From CAYOWQ01 sp964407695 (lineage in GTDB: Bacteria > Planctomycetota > Phycisphaerae > Phycisphaerales > SM1A02), in assembly GCA_964407695.1 (NCBI GenBank), contig CAYOWQ010000012.1, forward strand, positions 67,018 through 131,017: a stretch of 64,000 nt of DNA, given 5' to 3'. The translations under genes were made by a program, and so were the position numbers. The notes beneath the pieces were generated by a model. That model searched no databases and was not told the DNA's origin. It worked only from the letters and a program-made list of their open reading frames with translations. Shown here one piece after another: positions 20,112 to 30,709 of this stretch (position 1 is the first letter of the stretch; the number at the start of each line of letters is the position of its first letter).

Positions 20112-21209
20112 TCAGCGCACGGTCAGTGTGGGTTGATCGAGTCGGCCCTGGACCTGGAGGAGTTCGACGCGGGCGGCGACGTTGCGGCAGAGATTGTCGA
20201 GGGCGGCGGCCATGTCGGGCGCTGACCAATTCTCGAGTGGGGTGCCGAGATCGCCGTTGGTGCGGAGGGCGGTGGTGATGGGGATTTCGCCGAGGAAGGG
20301 CATCCCCATGGTTTCGGCCATGATCTGGGCGCCGCCGCGGCCGAAGAGGTCGTAGAGCTTGCCGTCGTCGCCGACGAAATAGGACATGTTTTCGACGACG
20401 CCGACGATCTCGACGCCGAGTTGTTCGAACATGCGGATGGCTCGGCGGGCATCGTCCTGGGCAACTTTCTGGGGGGTGCAGACGACGACGGCACCGGTGA
20501 GCGGAAGGAGCTGGGCGAGAGTGAGCGGGACATCACCGGTTCCGGGCGGAAGATCAACGATGAGGAAATCGAGATCGCCCCATTCGGTCTGTGTGGCGAG
20601 TTGCTTGAAGGCGCTGTGGGCCATGGGACCGCGCCAGACGAGGGCTTTGTCGGGATCGGTGAGCTTGCCGATGGTCATGGCGCGGATGCCGTGAACCTCG
20701 AATGGAAGCAGCGTATTGCCGCGGGCGCGGGTCGGAATGTCATCGAGGCCGAGCATCGTGGGAGCGGAAGGGCCGTAGATATCGCCATCGAGAAGACCGA
20801 CGCGATGACCGAGTCGGGCGAGTCCACAGGCAAGGAGGACGGAGACGGTGCTCTTTCCGACGCCGCCCTTGCCGGCGCCGACCGCGATCACGTGGCGCAC
20901 CGTGGGAATGGGGCTGCCATCGTCGCGAGTGACCTGATTGGTCTTGCGCAGGTCGAGGACGAATTCGACGGTGACGGAGGCAACGGTTTCGCCGACCTTC
21001 TGGGCCTGAGCGCGGACGGCGTGGTCGATTTCGGTCCGGACCTTTTCGCGGGCGGCCGGGTCGGAGGTGTCGAGTTCAATGACGAGGTGAACGTCGTCGC
21101 CCTGGATGCGGAGATCGCGCACAAGGTTGAGCGAGACGATATCGCGACGAGTTTCGGGGTCACGAACGGTGGTAAGAGCGTCGTGAATGTGGCGGGAGGT
21201 CATGGCCAT
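20112..21209 (-). CDS. mrp: Mrp/ApbC-family iron-sulfur carrier ATPase
   Basis: 365 residues. Residues ~5-90 form a MIP18/DUF59 domain; a deviant Walker A GKGGVGKST is at ~113-121 and the second Lys-type motif LLDGDIYGPSAPTMLGL follows, both typical of the Mrp/Nbp35 branch of P-loop ATPases. DLPPGTGDVPLTLAQ (Walker B region) and PQKVAQDDARRAIRMF are also present. The family carries and transfers Fe-S clusters. The CxxC pair that usually follows VENMSYF is missing: here it reads VENMSYFVGDDGKLYDLFG. Function in cluster transfer is therefore uncertain. Start: two adjacent in-frame ATGs (21209 and 21203). Confidence 0.9.
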   Translation of the reverse strand: MAMTSRHIHDALTTVRDPETRRDIVSLNLVRDLRIQGDDVHLVIELDTSDPAAREKVRTEIDHAVRAQAQKVGETVASVTVEFVLDLRKTNQVTRDDGSPIPTVRHVIAVGAGKGGVGKSTVSVLLACGLARLGHRVGLLDGDIYGPSAPTMLGLDDIPTRARGNTLLPFEVHGIRAMTIGKLTDPDKALVWRGPMAHSAFKQLATQTEWGDLDFLIVDLPPGTGDVPLTLAQLLPLTGAVVVCTPQKVAQDDARRAIRMFEQLGVEIVGVVENMSYFVGDDGKLYDLFGRGGAQIMAETMGMPFLGEIPITTALRTNGDLGTPLENWSAPDMAAALDNLCRNVAARVELLQVQGRLDQPTLTVR

Positions 21210-21372
21210 GGACCCGGATGATAGGGCGAGAGAATTGCGCGGTCGGATTCCTCACCGGCCGGGCTCGGGGCGTGTTTGGGGCGCCTTGTGGGCCCCGGTT
21301 AGCCGATCACAAGACGGGAGGAAGTCCCCCACCGCCTTGGCGGAAAGAAGCCGGATACTGTTGTGACCTTCC

Positions 21373-22488
21373 ATGCGAGCCGTGAAGCGACAAGTGGCCG
21401 TGGTGACGGGCAATCGAGCCGAATATGGCCTGCTGCGCCCGGTCATCCGGGCGATTGACGCGCACGAGGACCTAGAACTGAAGCTGCTGGTGACGGGGAC
21501 ACATCTTCTGGGGCCGGAGCGTTCGCTCGATCAGGTGATGGCGGAATTCGCCGTGCATGCGGTGATTCCGATGCAGCTGCCGGGGCAAACAGGGCAACTG
21601 GCGGACGGAACAGCGCTGGGACGAGGCGTGAGCGGGTTCGCGGCACAGTTTGTGGCTGAGCCGCCGGACGTGGTGCTGGTGCTGGGGGATCGACTGGAGG
21701 CGTTTGCGGCGGCGGCGGCGGCTTCGATTGCGGGCATTCGGGTCGCCCATTTGCACGGCGGCGACCGGGCACCGGGAGTCTCGGACGAGGCGATTCGGCA
21801 CGCGATCTCAAAGCTGGCACATATTCACCTGCCGGCAACGGCGCGATCGGCGGAGCGATTGATCGCGATGGGCGAGGAGCCGCTGCGGGTTCACCTGGTG
21901 GGGTCACCGGCGATCGACTGCCTTCGAGAGATGCCGGCTGTCGATGATGCGACGTTTGAGTCGCTGGGGCGGCCGGATTTTGTATTTCTGTTGCATGGGC
22001 AGAACCGGGATGACGAGGAGGAACGGCTGGATGCGCTGATGCTGCTGGCGATCTGCTCGCGGTATGGCCGCGTGTTGGCGCTGCATCCGAATTTCGACCA
22101 CGGCCGCGAGGGGATCCTGAGGGCGATTGCGGAGTCGAAGGTGATGACTCGCAGTCATCTTCCGCGGGGTACGTTTGTGGGGCTGCTGCGTCGGGCGAAG
22201 GCGCTGGTGGGCAACAGCAGCACGGGGCTGATCGAGTGTGCAGCGCTGGGCACACGATGTGTGAACGTGGGGCCGAGACAGGCTGGGCGAGAGAAGGCGC
22301 CGAATGTTCTGGATGTGCCGGACTGGGACCCGCGGCGGCTGGACACGGCCATCGCCCGGGCGATGGCGAGCCCGGCGGAGAAGTTCAAGCATCCGTATGG
22401 GGATGGCCGTTCAGGTCCGAGAACCGCTGAGGTGCTTTCGCGATTTGACGCGAATGTGCACTCGTTGACCAAGAAAAACAGCTATTGA
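21373..22488 (+). CDS. neuC: UDP-GlcNAc 2-epimerase (hydrolysing), NeuC type
   Basis: 371 residues. The protein begins KRQVAVVTGNRAEYGLLRPVI, the N-terminus of hydrolysing UDP-N-acetylglucosamine 2-epimerases, and continues with LLVTGTHL, VLVLGDRLEAFAAA and VAHLHGGDRAPGVSDEAIRHAISKLAH; the C-terminal domain has VGNSSTGLIECAALGT, the UDP-binding loop. The family converts UDP-GlcNAc (or a diacetylated derivative) to the free mannosamine sugar in sialic, legionaminic or related acid synthesis. The substrate cannot be told from sequence. No nonulosonate synthase or cytidylyltransferase gene is adjacent. It diverges from mrp with ~160 bp between. Confidence 0.9.
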   Translation: MRAVKRQVAVVTGNRAEYGLLRPVIRAIDAHEDLELKLLVTGTHLLGPERSLDQVMAEFAVHAVIPMQLPGQTGQLADGTALGRGVSGFAAQFVAEPPDVVLVLGDRLEAFAAAAAASIAGIRVAHLHGGDRAPGVSDEAIRHAISKLAHIHLPATARSAERLIAMGEEPLRVHLVGSPAIDCLREMPAVDDATFESLGRPDFVFLLHGQNRDDEEERLDALMLLAICSRYGRVLALHPNFDHGREGILRAIAESKVMTRSHLPRGTFVGLLRRAKALVGNSSTGLIECAALGTRCVNVGPRQAGREKAPNVLDVPDWDPRRLDTAIARAMASPAEKFKHPYGDGRSGPRTAEVLSRFDANVHSLTKKNSY

Positions 22489-22619
22489 TGCGCGAGGGAC
22501 GATGGGCTGCCATCGCACTCAATTCTCCTGAATCATGGGGGGACGGAGAATTCGTGCTCAAGCGGGTACACGGACGTGACGATACAGCCGGAGTCTCTCA
22601 TTTTCTCCGAGGAGATCCG

Positions 22620-23513
22620 ATGACCGCCGCAACGAGTACGCAGACCCCAGAGGCCATCGCCGACAGTGCGGTGAAGGGCATCAGCCATATCGCGACGCTT
22701 CCCGAGGTGACGATGAAGATCATCGCGCTGGTGGAAGACCCGACGTCGACCGCGCAGGACCTTCACAACATCATTGCGAACGACCCCGCGCTCTGCAGCC
22801 GGATTCTGAAGGTCGTGAACAGTGCGTTCTATGGCCTGCCGCGACAGATCGGATCAATCAATCGCGCGGTCGTGCTGCTTGGGTTGAACGCGGTGAAGAA
22901 CATCGCGATCGCCGCAAGCCTTGCGAAGCTGTTCAAGGGCGGCGAGGTTTCGGCGAAGTTCAATGCCAAGGAACTGTGGACGCACTCGATTGCCTCGGCA
23001 ACGTGCTGCAAACTGATCGCCGACGAGTTGAAGCTGGGATTGCCCGATGAGGCCTTCCTTGCGGGCTTGATTCACGACATCGGCACCATGGTGGCCTTGC
23101 AGTCAGACCGGGCGAAGCTGGTGCAGGTCTATGACAAGCTGACGTTTTCGGCCGATGGTGTGCCGCAACAGGAACTTCGGGAGTTGGAGCGATCGGTGAT
23201 GGGCGCTGATCACGAGGACCTCGGGCGGGCGCTTTGCGAGATGTGGAAGTTTCCCAAGTCCTTCACCTACGTTGCGGGCCACCACCACGACCCGACGGAG
23301 CTGCCGGAAAACAGCCGCACTCTGACGTGGGTGGTGTATGTGGCGGATCGAATCACGGCGGACCTGAAGCTCGGATACCGCAGCGACATTCGCGACACGA
23401 CCATCAGTGGCGCTGCCCGGGATGCGCTGGGCCTGTCGCTTGAGTCGATCGAAGGCATCCGAAAGGTGCTGCCGGACGCAATCAAGGACGTGGAAGCAAA
23501 CTTCGTCGCCTAA
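22620..23513 (+). CDS. HDOD-domain signalling protein
   Basis: 297 residues from the ATG at 22620, with GAGGAG 6 bp before; the open frame extends upstream to 22485, but that part overlaps the 3' end of neuC and looks non-coding. An HDOD domain spans residues ~20-220: LPEVTMKIIALVEDP, IIANDPALCSRILKVVNSAFYGLPRQIGSINRAVVLLGLNAVKNIAI, then a degenerate HD part with LIHDIGTM and HHHDP. HDOD proteins serve in signal transduction, often with chemotaxis, cyclic-di-GMP or motility. No second domain is seen. It may be independent of the upstream neuC. Confidence 0.9.
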   Translation: MTAATSTQTPEAIADSAVKGISHIATLPEVTMKIIALVEDPTSTAQDLHNIIANDPALCSRILKVVNSAFYGLPRQIGSINRAVVLLGLNAVKNIAIAASLAKLFKGGEVSAKFNAKELWTHSIASATCCKLIADELKLGLPDEAFLAGLIHDIGTMVALQSDRAKLVQVYDKLTFSADGVPQQELRELERSVMGADHEDLGRALCEMWKFPKSFTYVAGHHHDPTELPENSRTLTWVVYVADRITADLKLGYRSDIRDTTISGAARDALGLSLESIEGIRKVLPDAIKDVEANFVA

Positions 23514-23579
23514 GGGTGCTGCTGCACACCAGCGGAGTCCACCGGTGAAGGAACGAGGGTTGTCCGCGGGCTGGGAGCC

Positions 23580-25571
23580 CTAAACGGCGGTGCGTCGGGT
23601 GTAGACCCACCATTCGACCATGAGCAGGGCCAGCACCACGCCGATGAGCCACGGCCAGAGCGGCGTCTGTACGGCCGAACCTGACCGGTCGCCCTTCACT
23701 TCATCCTTGCTGAACAGAATGGTCGGCGCTGCATCAATGCGACCTTCGGCCTCGGCATCCATGTTCACGGCGAATTTTCGTATCTCGGGCGTGGCCGACC
23801 CGGGCTGGCTCCATTTCAATTCGTAGGTTCCACTAAGCCGAGTCGGGCCCCAGGTGAATTGAGTGGGATCGGGCGGGCGCACGGACTCGGTCTTTCCATC
23901 CGGCAGGAGCAATTCGACATCGGTTGCAGAAGCCGGCAGTCGGGTGCTGATGGCTTCGCCCGGATGAAGGGATTCGGAGGCGATGGCCGCGGTAGCGCCG
24001 CCGAGGTACTCAACGGCGTTGACGACGAAGTTCACCCAGGAGCGTTCAAACGGCCACGTGCTGTCGAGCGGGTCAAACGCGACGTGAATGACGGAGACGC
24101 CGCCGCGGCGAAATTCGACAATGGCCGGCCCGGCAGCGGCTTCGGCGATGATGGTGACGTTGGTATTCGGCTGTAGCTTGTGGAGGGAGCCGATGATGAT
24201 CTGGCCCTCAAGATTGACGAAGCGCATGACGGGATGGTCGTCACGGGTGGAAAGTATCAGCGAACGTTCGGGCTCGCCGTATTCGACCAGGTCTTCAATG
24301 GGAGGTGTGGGACCGAGCGTGAGGTATCTGCCGGGAGGAAGCGACTTGGGAGCGACATTCTCGAGTATGACGACGTCGTAGCCATCAATCCCGCCGGGCT
24401 CGGCGGCAAGTGCGTCGAACTCATCCGGAGAGACCTGTCGCAAGGATTGGAGTGCCACCCCTTCGAGGATCGAGCGAACGATGAAGTCGCCCTTGGTGAC
24501 CAGGGCCACACGAAGGGCCTTGGCCGGCGGAACAACGAGGCTGCTGTAATTGTCGGCGGCGAGGGCATCCTCAGCGAGGATTGCAACCTCAATCGCAGCG
24601 TTGGATGGCTGCTCAAAGGGAAGAAACACCACCCGTGCGCGACCGGGGGTCATCACGCCGGTCGACTCATTGATCGAGGCTGCGGGAATTCTGAGGGGCT
24701 CCGGCGTGATGGCTTTCACAGCGCCATCCACGGACATCTGCACTTCGGCGGTGCGGGCGTCGGTGGAAAAATTGGCCACGGAGGCGAAGACCTGAATCTG
24801 GCCCGGGCGGTCGACGGGACGATCGGCGGCGACCGCGGTGACGGCAAGATTGGCGGTGTCGGTGGCGCCGATCGATTGATACCGAATCGATTCGCCTCGC
24901 AGCACCTGAGTATCGAGGTCCTGAATTCGTCCATCGGAAAAGAGCTCGAGATTCGCAGGCTCGGCGATGGGAACATCCTGGCGATCCGGATTGAGATTGG
25001 TGGTATAGGCCCGGGCGAGCGTGAGGGGCTGTTCGATCCGGCTGGCGCCGTGCGTCGGCAGAATCGAATCGATGGCATCGAGAATCTGCTTCTTGGAATC
25101 GCTGAAGGGACAGCGAACCTCAGCACGGTCGGAGAACGCGACCACCATGATCTGACCGGGCGAACCGCCGAAGATGCCGCCGCCGTGGAGGTTCTCGACT
25201 CTCGCCTTGGCGAGGCGTTTCGCCTCGTCAAGCCGGGTTCGGCCATCGGGACCATCGGTCGCGTTCATCGAGGCCGAGTTGTCGATGAGGAGGACGACGC
25301 GGCCGCCCTTGCGCCAGCCGGCATCGATTTGCGGCTGGGCGAGGGCCAGCGCCAGAAGCAGTAGCGCAAGGAGCTGGAGGAACAGAAGCAGGCTGGGTCG
25401 AAGACGCTGAAACAGTGCGTTGGCACGCAGGTCTTCGACAGCGCGCTTCCAGAGAAGGGTTGACGAGATGTTCTGCGGCCGGCGACGAAGCTTGAGGAAA
25501 TACAGAATGACCAATGGCGGAATGACGGCCGCGGCGAGAATCAGACCAGCGATGGGTGAGAGCCAGGTCAT
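23580..25571 (-). CDS. BatA-type membrane protein with VWA domain
   Basis: 663 residues. Two N-terminal membrane helices (residues ~7-25 and ~58-80) bracket LKLRRRPQNISSTLLWKRAVEDL, the BatA signature. A von Willebrand A domain follows with the MIDAS motif DNSASM near residue 96. The C-terminal half is a beta-rich extracytoplasmic region, and a final membrane helix lies at ~640-657 (PLWPWLIGVVLALLMVEWWV). It is the last gene of a minus-strand run with MoxR and DUF58 upstream; the spacing to DUF58 is 45 bp. Such clusters are linked with cell-envelope or complex assembly, but the target is unknown. Confidence 0.88.
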   Translation of the reverse strand: MTWLSPIAGLILAAAVIPPLVILYFLKLRRRPQNISSTLLWKRAVEDLRANALFQRLRPSLLLFLQLLALLLLALALAQPQIDAGWRKGGRVVLLIDNSASMNATDGPDGRTRLDEAKRLAKARVENLHGGGIFGGSPGQIMVVAFSDRAEVRCPFSDSKKQILDAIDSILPTHGASRIEQPLTLARAYTTNLNPDRQDVPIAEPANLELFSDGRIQDLDTQVLRGESIRYQSIGATDTANLAVTAVAADRPVDRPGQIQVFASVANFSTDARTAEVQMSVDGAVKAITPEPLRIPAASINESTGVMTPGRARVVFLPFEQPSNAAIEVAILAEDALAADNYSSLVVPPAKALRVALVTKGDFIVRSILEGVALQSLRQVSPDEFDALAAEPGGIDGYDVVILENVAPKSLPPGRYLTLGPTPPIEDLVEYGEPERSLILSTRDDHPVMRFVNLEGQIIIGSLHKLQPNTNVTIIAEAAAGPAIVEFRRGGVSVIHVAFDPLDSTWPFERSWVNFVVNAVEYLGGATAAIASESLHPGEAISTRLPASATDVELLLPDGKTESVRPPDPTQFTWGPTRLSGTYELKWSQPGSATPEIRKFAVNMDAEAEGRIDAAPTILFSKDEVKGDRSGSAVQTPLWPWLIGVVLALLMVEWWVYTRRTAV

Positions 25572-25616
25572 TGAGACGGTTCAACAAGTCCACATACGAA
25601 GGGGATCAGAGGTCAG

Positions 25617-26557
25617 CTACTTGAGGAGGCCGCGTGAGCGGAGGTGTTCGAGGATGAGCGTATCGATCTCGGTGGAGGTATCGACAACCATGTGCATGAC
25701 GTCGCGACGGATGCAGAAGTCGCGAAGCTTGCCGCACCAGGCGTTCAGATTGTCCTTGTAGCGCTTGATCAGCGCGCTGCCGACGGTGACCTCTGCGGTA
25801 TCCTCGTCCTCCATATCGGTGAGGCGGAGATCGCCGGCGAGGCCGTGCTTTCCGGGATCGATTTCCTCGGGCGAAAGTGTCTGAATGAGGAAGACGTCGT
25901 ACCCGCCGCCGGCGAGATACCGTAGCCCCTTCTCGTAACCTTCCTTCAGCAACATGTCGGAGAGAATGATCATGACGCCCCTGCCCTGACGTGAGAGGGC
26001 GATGGTTTTCATGGCGTCGTCGAATCGGCTGTCTCCACCGGACGACTGGGCAAGGAGCCACGATCCCATTTCCTGCGTGCGGCGGCGACCACGCAAGTTG
26101 GAAAGTCTTCGGACGGAATTTTCTCCCTGTCCGCCGAAGGCCCAGAGGGTGACGCGATTGTGGTTGACGAGGCCGATGTAGCCGAGGGCCATCGCCAGGC
26201 GCTGGGCATAGACGAACTTGTTGGGCCGGCCGAAATCCATGCTGGCCGAGGCGTCGATCGCGATGATGAGCGAGAGGTCTTCCTCTTCCAGAAACAGCTT
26301 CAGGAAGAGACGATCAAGCCGGGCATAGATATTCCAGTCCACGAAGCGGAGGTCGTCGCCATGGACATACTGGCGATAATCGGCGAATTCGACTGATTGG
26401 CCGCGACGCTTGGAGCGGCGTTCACCCTGCAGCTTGCCGGCGAAGATTTTGCGACTGACCACATCGACCTGGTCGAGCTTGGCCATGAGCTTCGAGTCAA
26501 TGAGTTCATCGACCCGGGTTGGGCGCGATTGCGGCGATGGAAACTCGGAGAATGAGG

Positions 26558-26561
<4 letters not shown>
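25617..26561 (-). CDS. DUF58 domain protein
   Basis: 314 residues. It has the DUF58 signature GERRSKRRGQSVEFADYRQYVHGDDLRFVDWNIYAR (in full form at residues ~46-81), followed by a VWA-like fold with AIDASASMDFG (residues ~102-112) and LVNHNRVTLWAFGG. It has no membrane helix. Its start overlaps the stop of moxR by 4 bp (ATGA), so the two are translationally coupled. MoxR AAA+ ATPases and DUF58/VWA proteins act as chaperone pairs; here the partner is very likely the MoxR protein directly upstream. Confidence 0.93.
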
Positions 26562-27647
<1,086 letters not shown>

Positions 27648-27655
<8 letters not shown>

Positions 27656-30600
27656 CCGGCTTCTCCTCGCCCTCGCTGGGCTTGGCCCGGCGCTTGGCCT
27701 TCAGGAGCCGCGAGGTGTAATCCTCGGTCTGAGAATCCGCGGAAGGCGATGAACCATCGGAACCAGGAGCGGAGGCGGGCGAAGGTCTGTTGAGGGACGG
27801 CCCGGATGAAGTTTCCGCGGCGATATCGATCGTCGGAGGGGCATTCTCTGTTACTTCAAACTTCGTCGCAGCCTCAGCCCGAGCCTCAGCGGAGACTGGG
27901 TGGCGGCGGGTTCCAGCCTGAGCACGCGCTCGCTTCCAGGCGTCAACCGTGGACGTTTCGGTCTGGGCTCGCCGGCCCAATGCCCTGCGAGCGCCGGCAA
28001 CGACCATTCCCGGCTCAAGGGCGATGCGGCGCACCGCGACATCGAGGACGAAGAGGCTGGCCGCGATGATGGCGAGGAGGTCCCAGATCTGCTTGGCACT
28101 GCGGGGCACGACAAGCGTGTCCTTGTTGAAGAGGTCGGCAAGAAGCGGGTCACCGGGCATGATGACACGGCCGCCGGTTCGGTCGGCCAGAGTGGTGAGC
28201 AGGGCCTTATTGTCGCGCGTGGAGCGGAATTCGCGTGGATAGGGAACACTTACGGCGGCATGGACACTGGCCGCGGGCGTGTTGTTGTTGGTGGAGAAGA
28301 GGACGTTCACGAGATAAGCGCCAGCGTCTTCGACGGGGAAATCGCCTCGATAGCGGCCGGGACCGACCTGCTGGATGGGCACCATCTCGACGGAGCCATC
28401 GGGTTTGACGACGCGGGCAGAGGTATCGGCGAAGTTCATGAAGCCGGTGGATTCATCGAGGGCTTCGATATCGACGATGGCGTCATCGCCTTCGGTACGG
28501 GTCTTGATGCTGAGATTCGGCGGCATGGCAGGGCGCATGGCCCAGCGGACGGTGCGCTCCCAGAAAACGGCGAACTGATTCCAGTTGGTCCACGCTGCGC
28601 CCCATCGGCCGGTGATATCGGAGGTAAAGGCGACGCTCTTGCCGAGGCCGTAGTTCCAATAGGCGTAGATCGGGTCAGGACCTTCGGTAGTCTGGTTTAC
28701 AATAGGAGTCTGGGCGAGGCCCTCGCGCGGCACCGTGAGCACATATCCGGTGATCGTGGGGACGTTGGGGAAGGCATCGACCGGGCCGGGAAGTCGACTG
28801 GTGACGGTCGGCTGGAAGATCTCGCCTTCAACAATGAGGCTGCGAGCGACGAGCGTAGCTTCCTTGATGAAGATCTGGGGCAGCTTGTTGGGATTGGTGA
28901 CGTTGTAGAACGTGCCGTTGGTCAGCTGAGCGACCATCTTCATGTTGCTGAGGTCGTTCGCGGTGCCGTGCCCCGCCACCATGACGGTGGTAATCGTGAT
29001 CCCGGCGTTGATGAACTGCTGGATGAGCGCCCCTGACGGAGGAGCGGGGTCGCCATCAGAGATGATGATGACGTGCTTCTGGCCGGCACGGGCGGCATCT
29101 CCGGATGTCAGGCCCTGCAGCGCGACTTGCAATGACGACGAGAAGTCCGGCATGTCTCCGACGACCATCTTCTTGGCGGCGGCGATGGCGCTCGACTTGT
29201 CGCCGAGGCGCTGCATCGGGAATTCCCAATTGGAATTGGTGCCATTGGCGCCAACGTTGTTCCAGTTGTAGGTGACGATGCCACAGAAATCGAGGCGAGA
29301 TAATGCCTCGATCGCGAGGATGGCGGTCCGCTGTCCCCAATAATTGCCCTGGGGCATTTCGCAGGAGTGCATGACCAGGGCCAGCGCCCCTGAGGTCATC
29401 TGGCGAGTCTGTGGCGGCTCAAGTTCGACCGGAAGAGCCTTGGCGACGAACGAATCCCGCCACGTGGTACCGAAGGAACGATCGCCGCCAAGCATGATGA
29501 GTCCGCCGCCAAGATCGTGGACGTACGCATGGAGGGCGATGTCATCCTCGGGGATGAGATCGTCGCGGCCGACATTGGCAAGGATGACGACATCAAATCC
29601 ATTCAGGAATGCTGCTCCGCCGGTGAGCCCCTGCGGAAGTATTCGAACCGTTTCAATGTTTGCAGCCTTCAGGGCCTTCACGAGGGCGATCGATTCGCCA
29701 CCCTCTTCATCGGGGTCGATGACGAGGACGCGGCCTTCGCCACCCGCGTACGTGATGCCGACCCCTTCGTTATTCAGCTTGATCGCGTCCGATGAGGAAT
29801 CGTCGGGTTCGAAGACCGCGCGGAACTGATGCGACCCGCCGGTATCGAGGGCGATGGGAATCGCGATGATGTTGGGGCCGGTATCGAGCGAGACTCGCAT
29901 CGCCGACGAGTCTGAGGATGGATCGAGATCGAGCAGCACACCGTTGTGATAGAAACTGAGACGACCCGTGGCCGGGTGCTGGCTGCGAATCGACATGCGA
30001 ACATCGACGGTCTGGCCGAGCCGGGCGCGAGCCGGAACCTTCAGACTGTCGAAGATGATCTCATTGTCAAAGTTGTACTGAATGGGCACAACGTCGACGG
30101 GAATCTTGTTGGCCTGGGCAATCTCGGCGGCGGCGAGGACGCTGTCCTCGGTCTCGTTGCCATCAGAGACGATGACGATGCGGCTGGCTGTGTCTTCAGG
30201 AAACAGAGGAAAAGCAAGCTGGATTCCCGACGCGAGGTTGGTGGCCGCGAGGTTGCCGCTGTAGCCGCTGCCTGTGACGCGAGAGAGCGGATCGGGCATG
30301 GCGGTGATGACGGCATCCTTGGCGATGGTGATGACGCCGACTCGGTCATCGGGATCCTCTTTCGCGGCGACGACCCGGTCGAGGAATTCGATGGATTTCC
30401 GCTGCAGGGGGATTGGGATGGATTGGCTGACGTCGACGATCATCATGACCGTGACACCGTCGCCGCGCTTGACCCACATGGGTTCGGCGATCGCAAGGGC
30501 CAGTGCGGCGATCACCAAGGACCGAAAAGCGAGCGACGTGTAGGCCTTGCCGCGGGACACCGCGCCGATCGATCTCCGGGCGATCCACCATGATGGCCCG

Positions 30601-30662
30601 ATCAGGAGCAACAGCAGAAGCCAGATCGGATGCTCAAACTGGATGGGGAAGTCGCTGAACAC
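27648..30662 (-). CDS. Large membrane protein with VWA domains
   Basis: 1004 residues from the GTG at 30662, with GGAGATC 6 bp before it. N-terminal membrane helices at ~10-28 and ~45-62, then a VWA-like domain with the MIDAS-type DVSQSIP (residues ~77-83) and VIVSDGNETED. A glutamine-amidotransferase-like middle part includes VLVIDPDEEGGES and LGGGLIMLGGDRSFG, and a second VWA segment has VIIISDGDPAPP. A third membrane helix near 870-890 and a long Ala/Glu/Lys-rich cytoplasmic tail end the protein. The order matches the large BatB-like partner common in planctomycete MoxR operons. Confidence 0.85.
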
Positions 30663-30709
30663 TCAGATCTCCATCGACAATCGAATTCTGGTTCCACCAA
30701 CGAGGGCTT

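Noticed and set aside
23560..23580. GGGCT/AGCCC short hairpin between the HDOD and BatA-type genes
   Set aside because: Only 5 bp of stem and no T-tract on either strand.
24180..25364. A 394-codon plus-strand frame opposite the BatA-type gene
   Set aside because: Gly/Arg/Asp-rich shadow; the minus-strand gene has clear domains.
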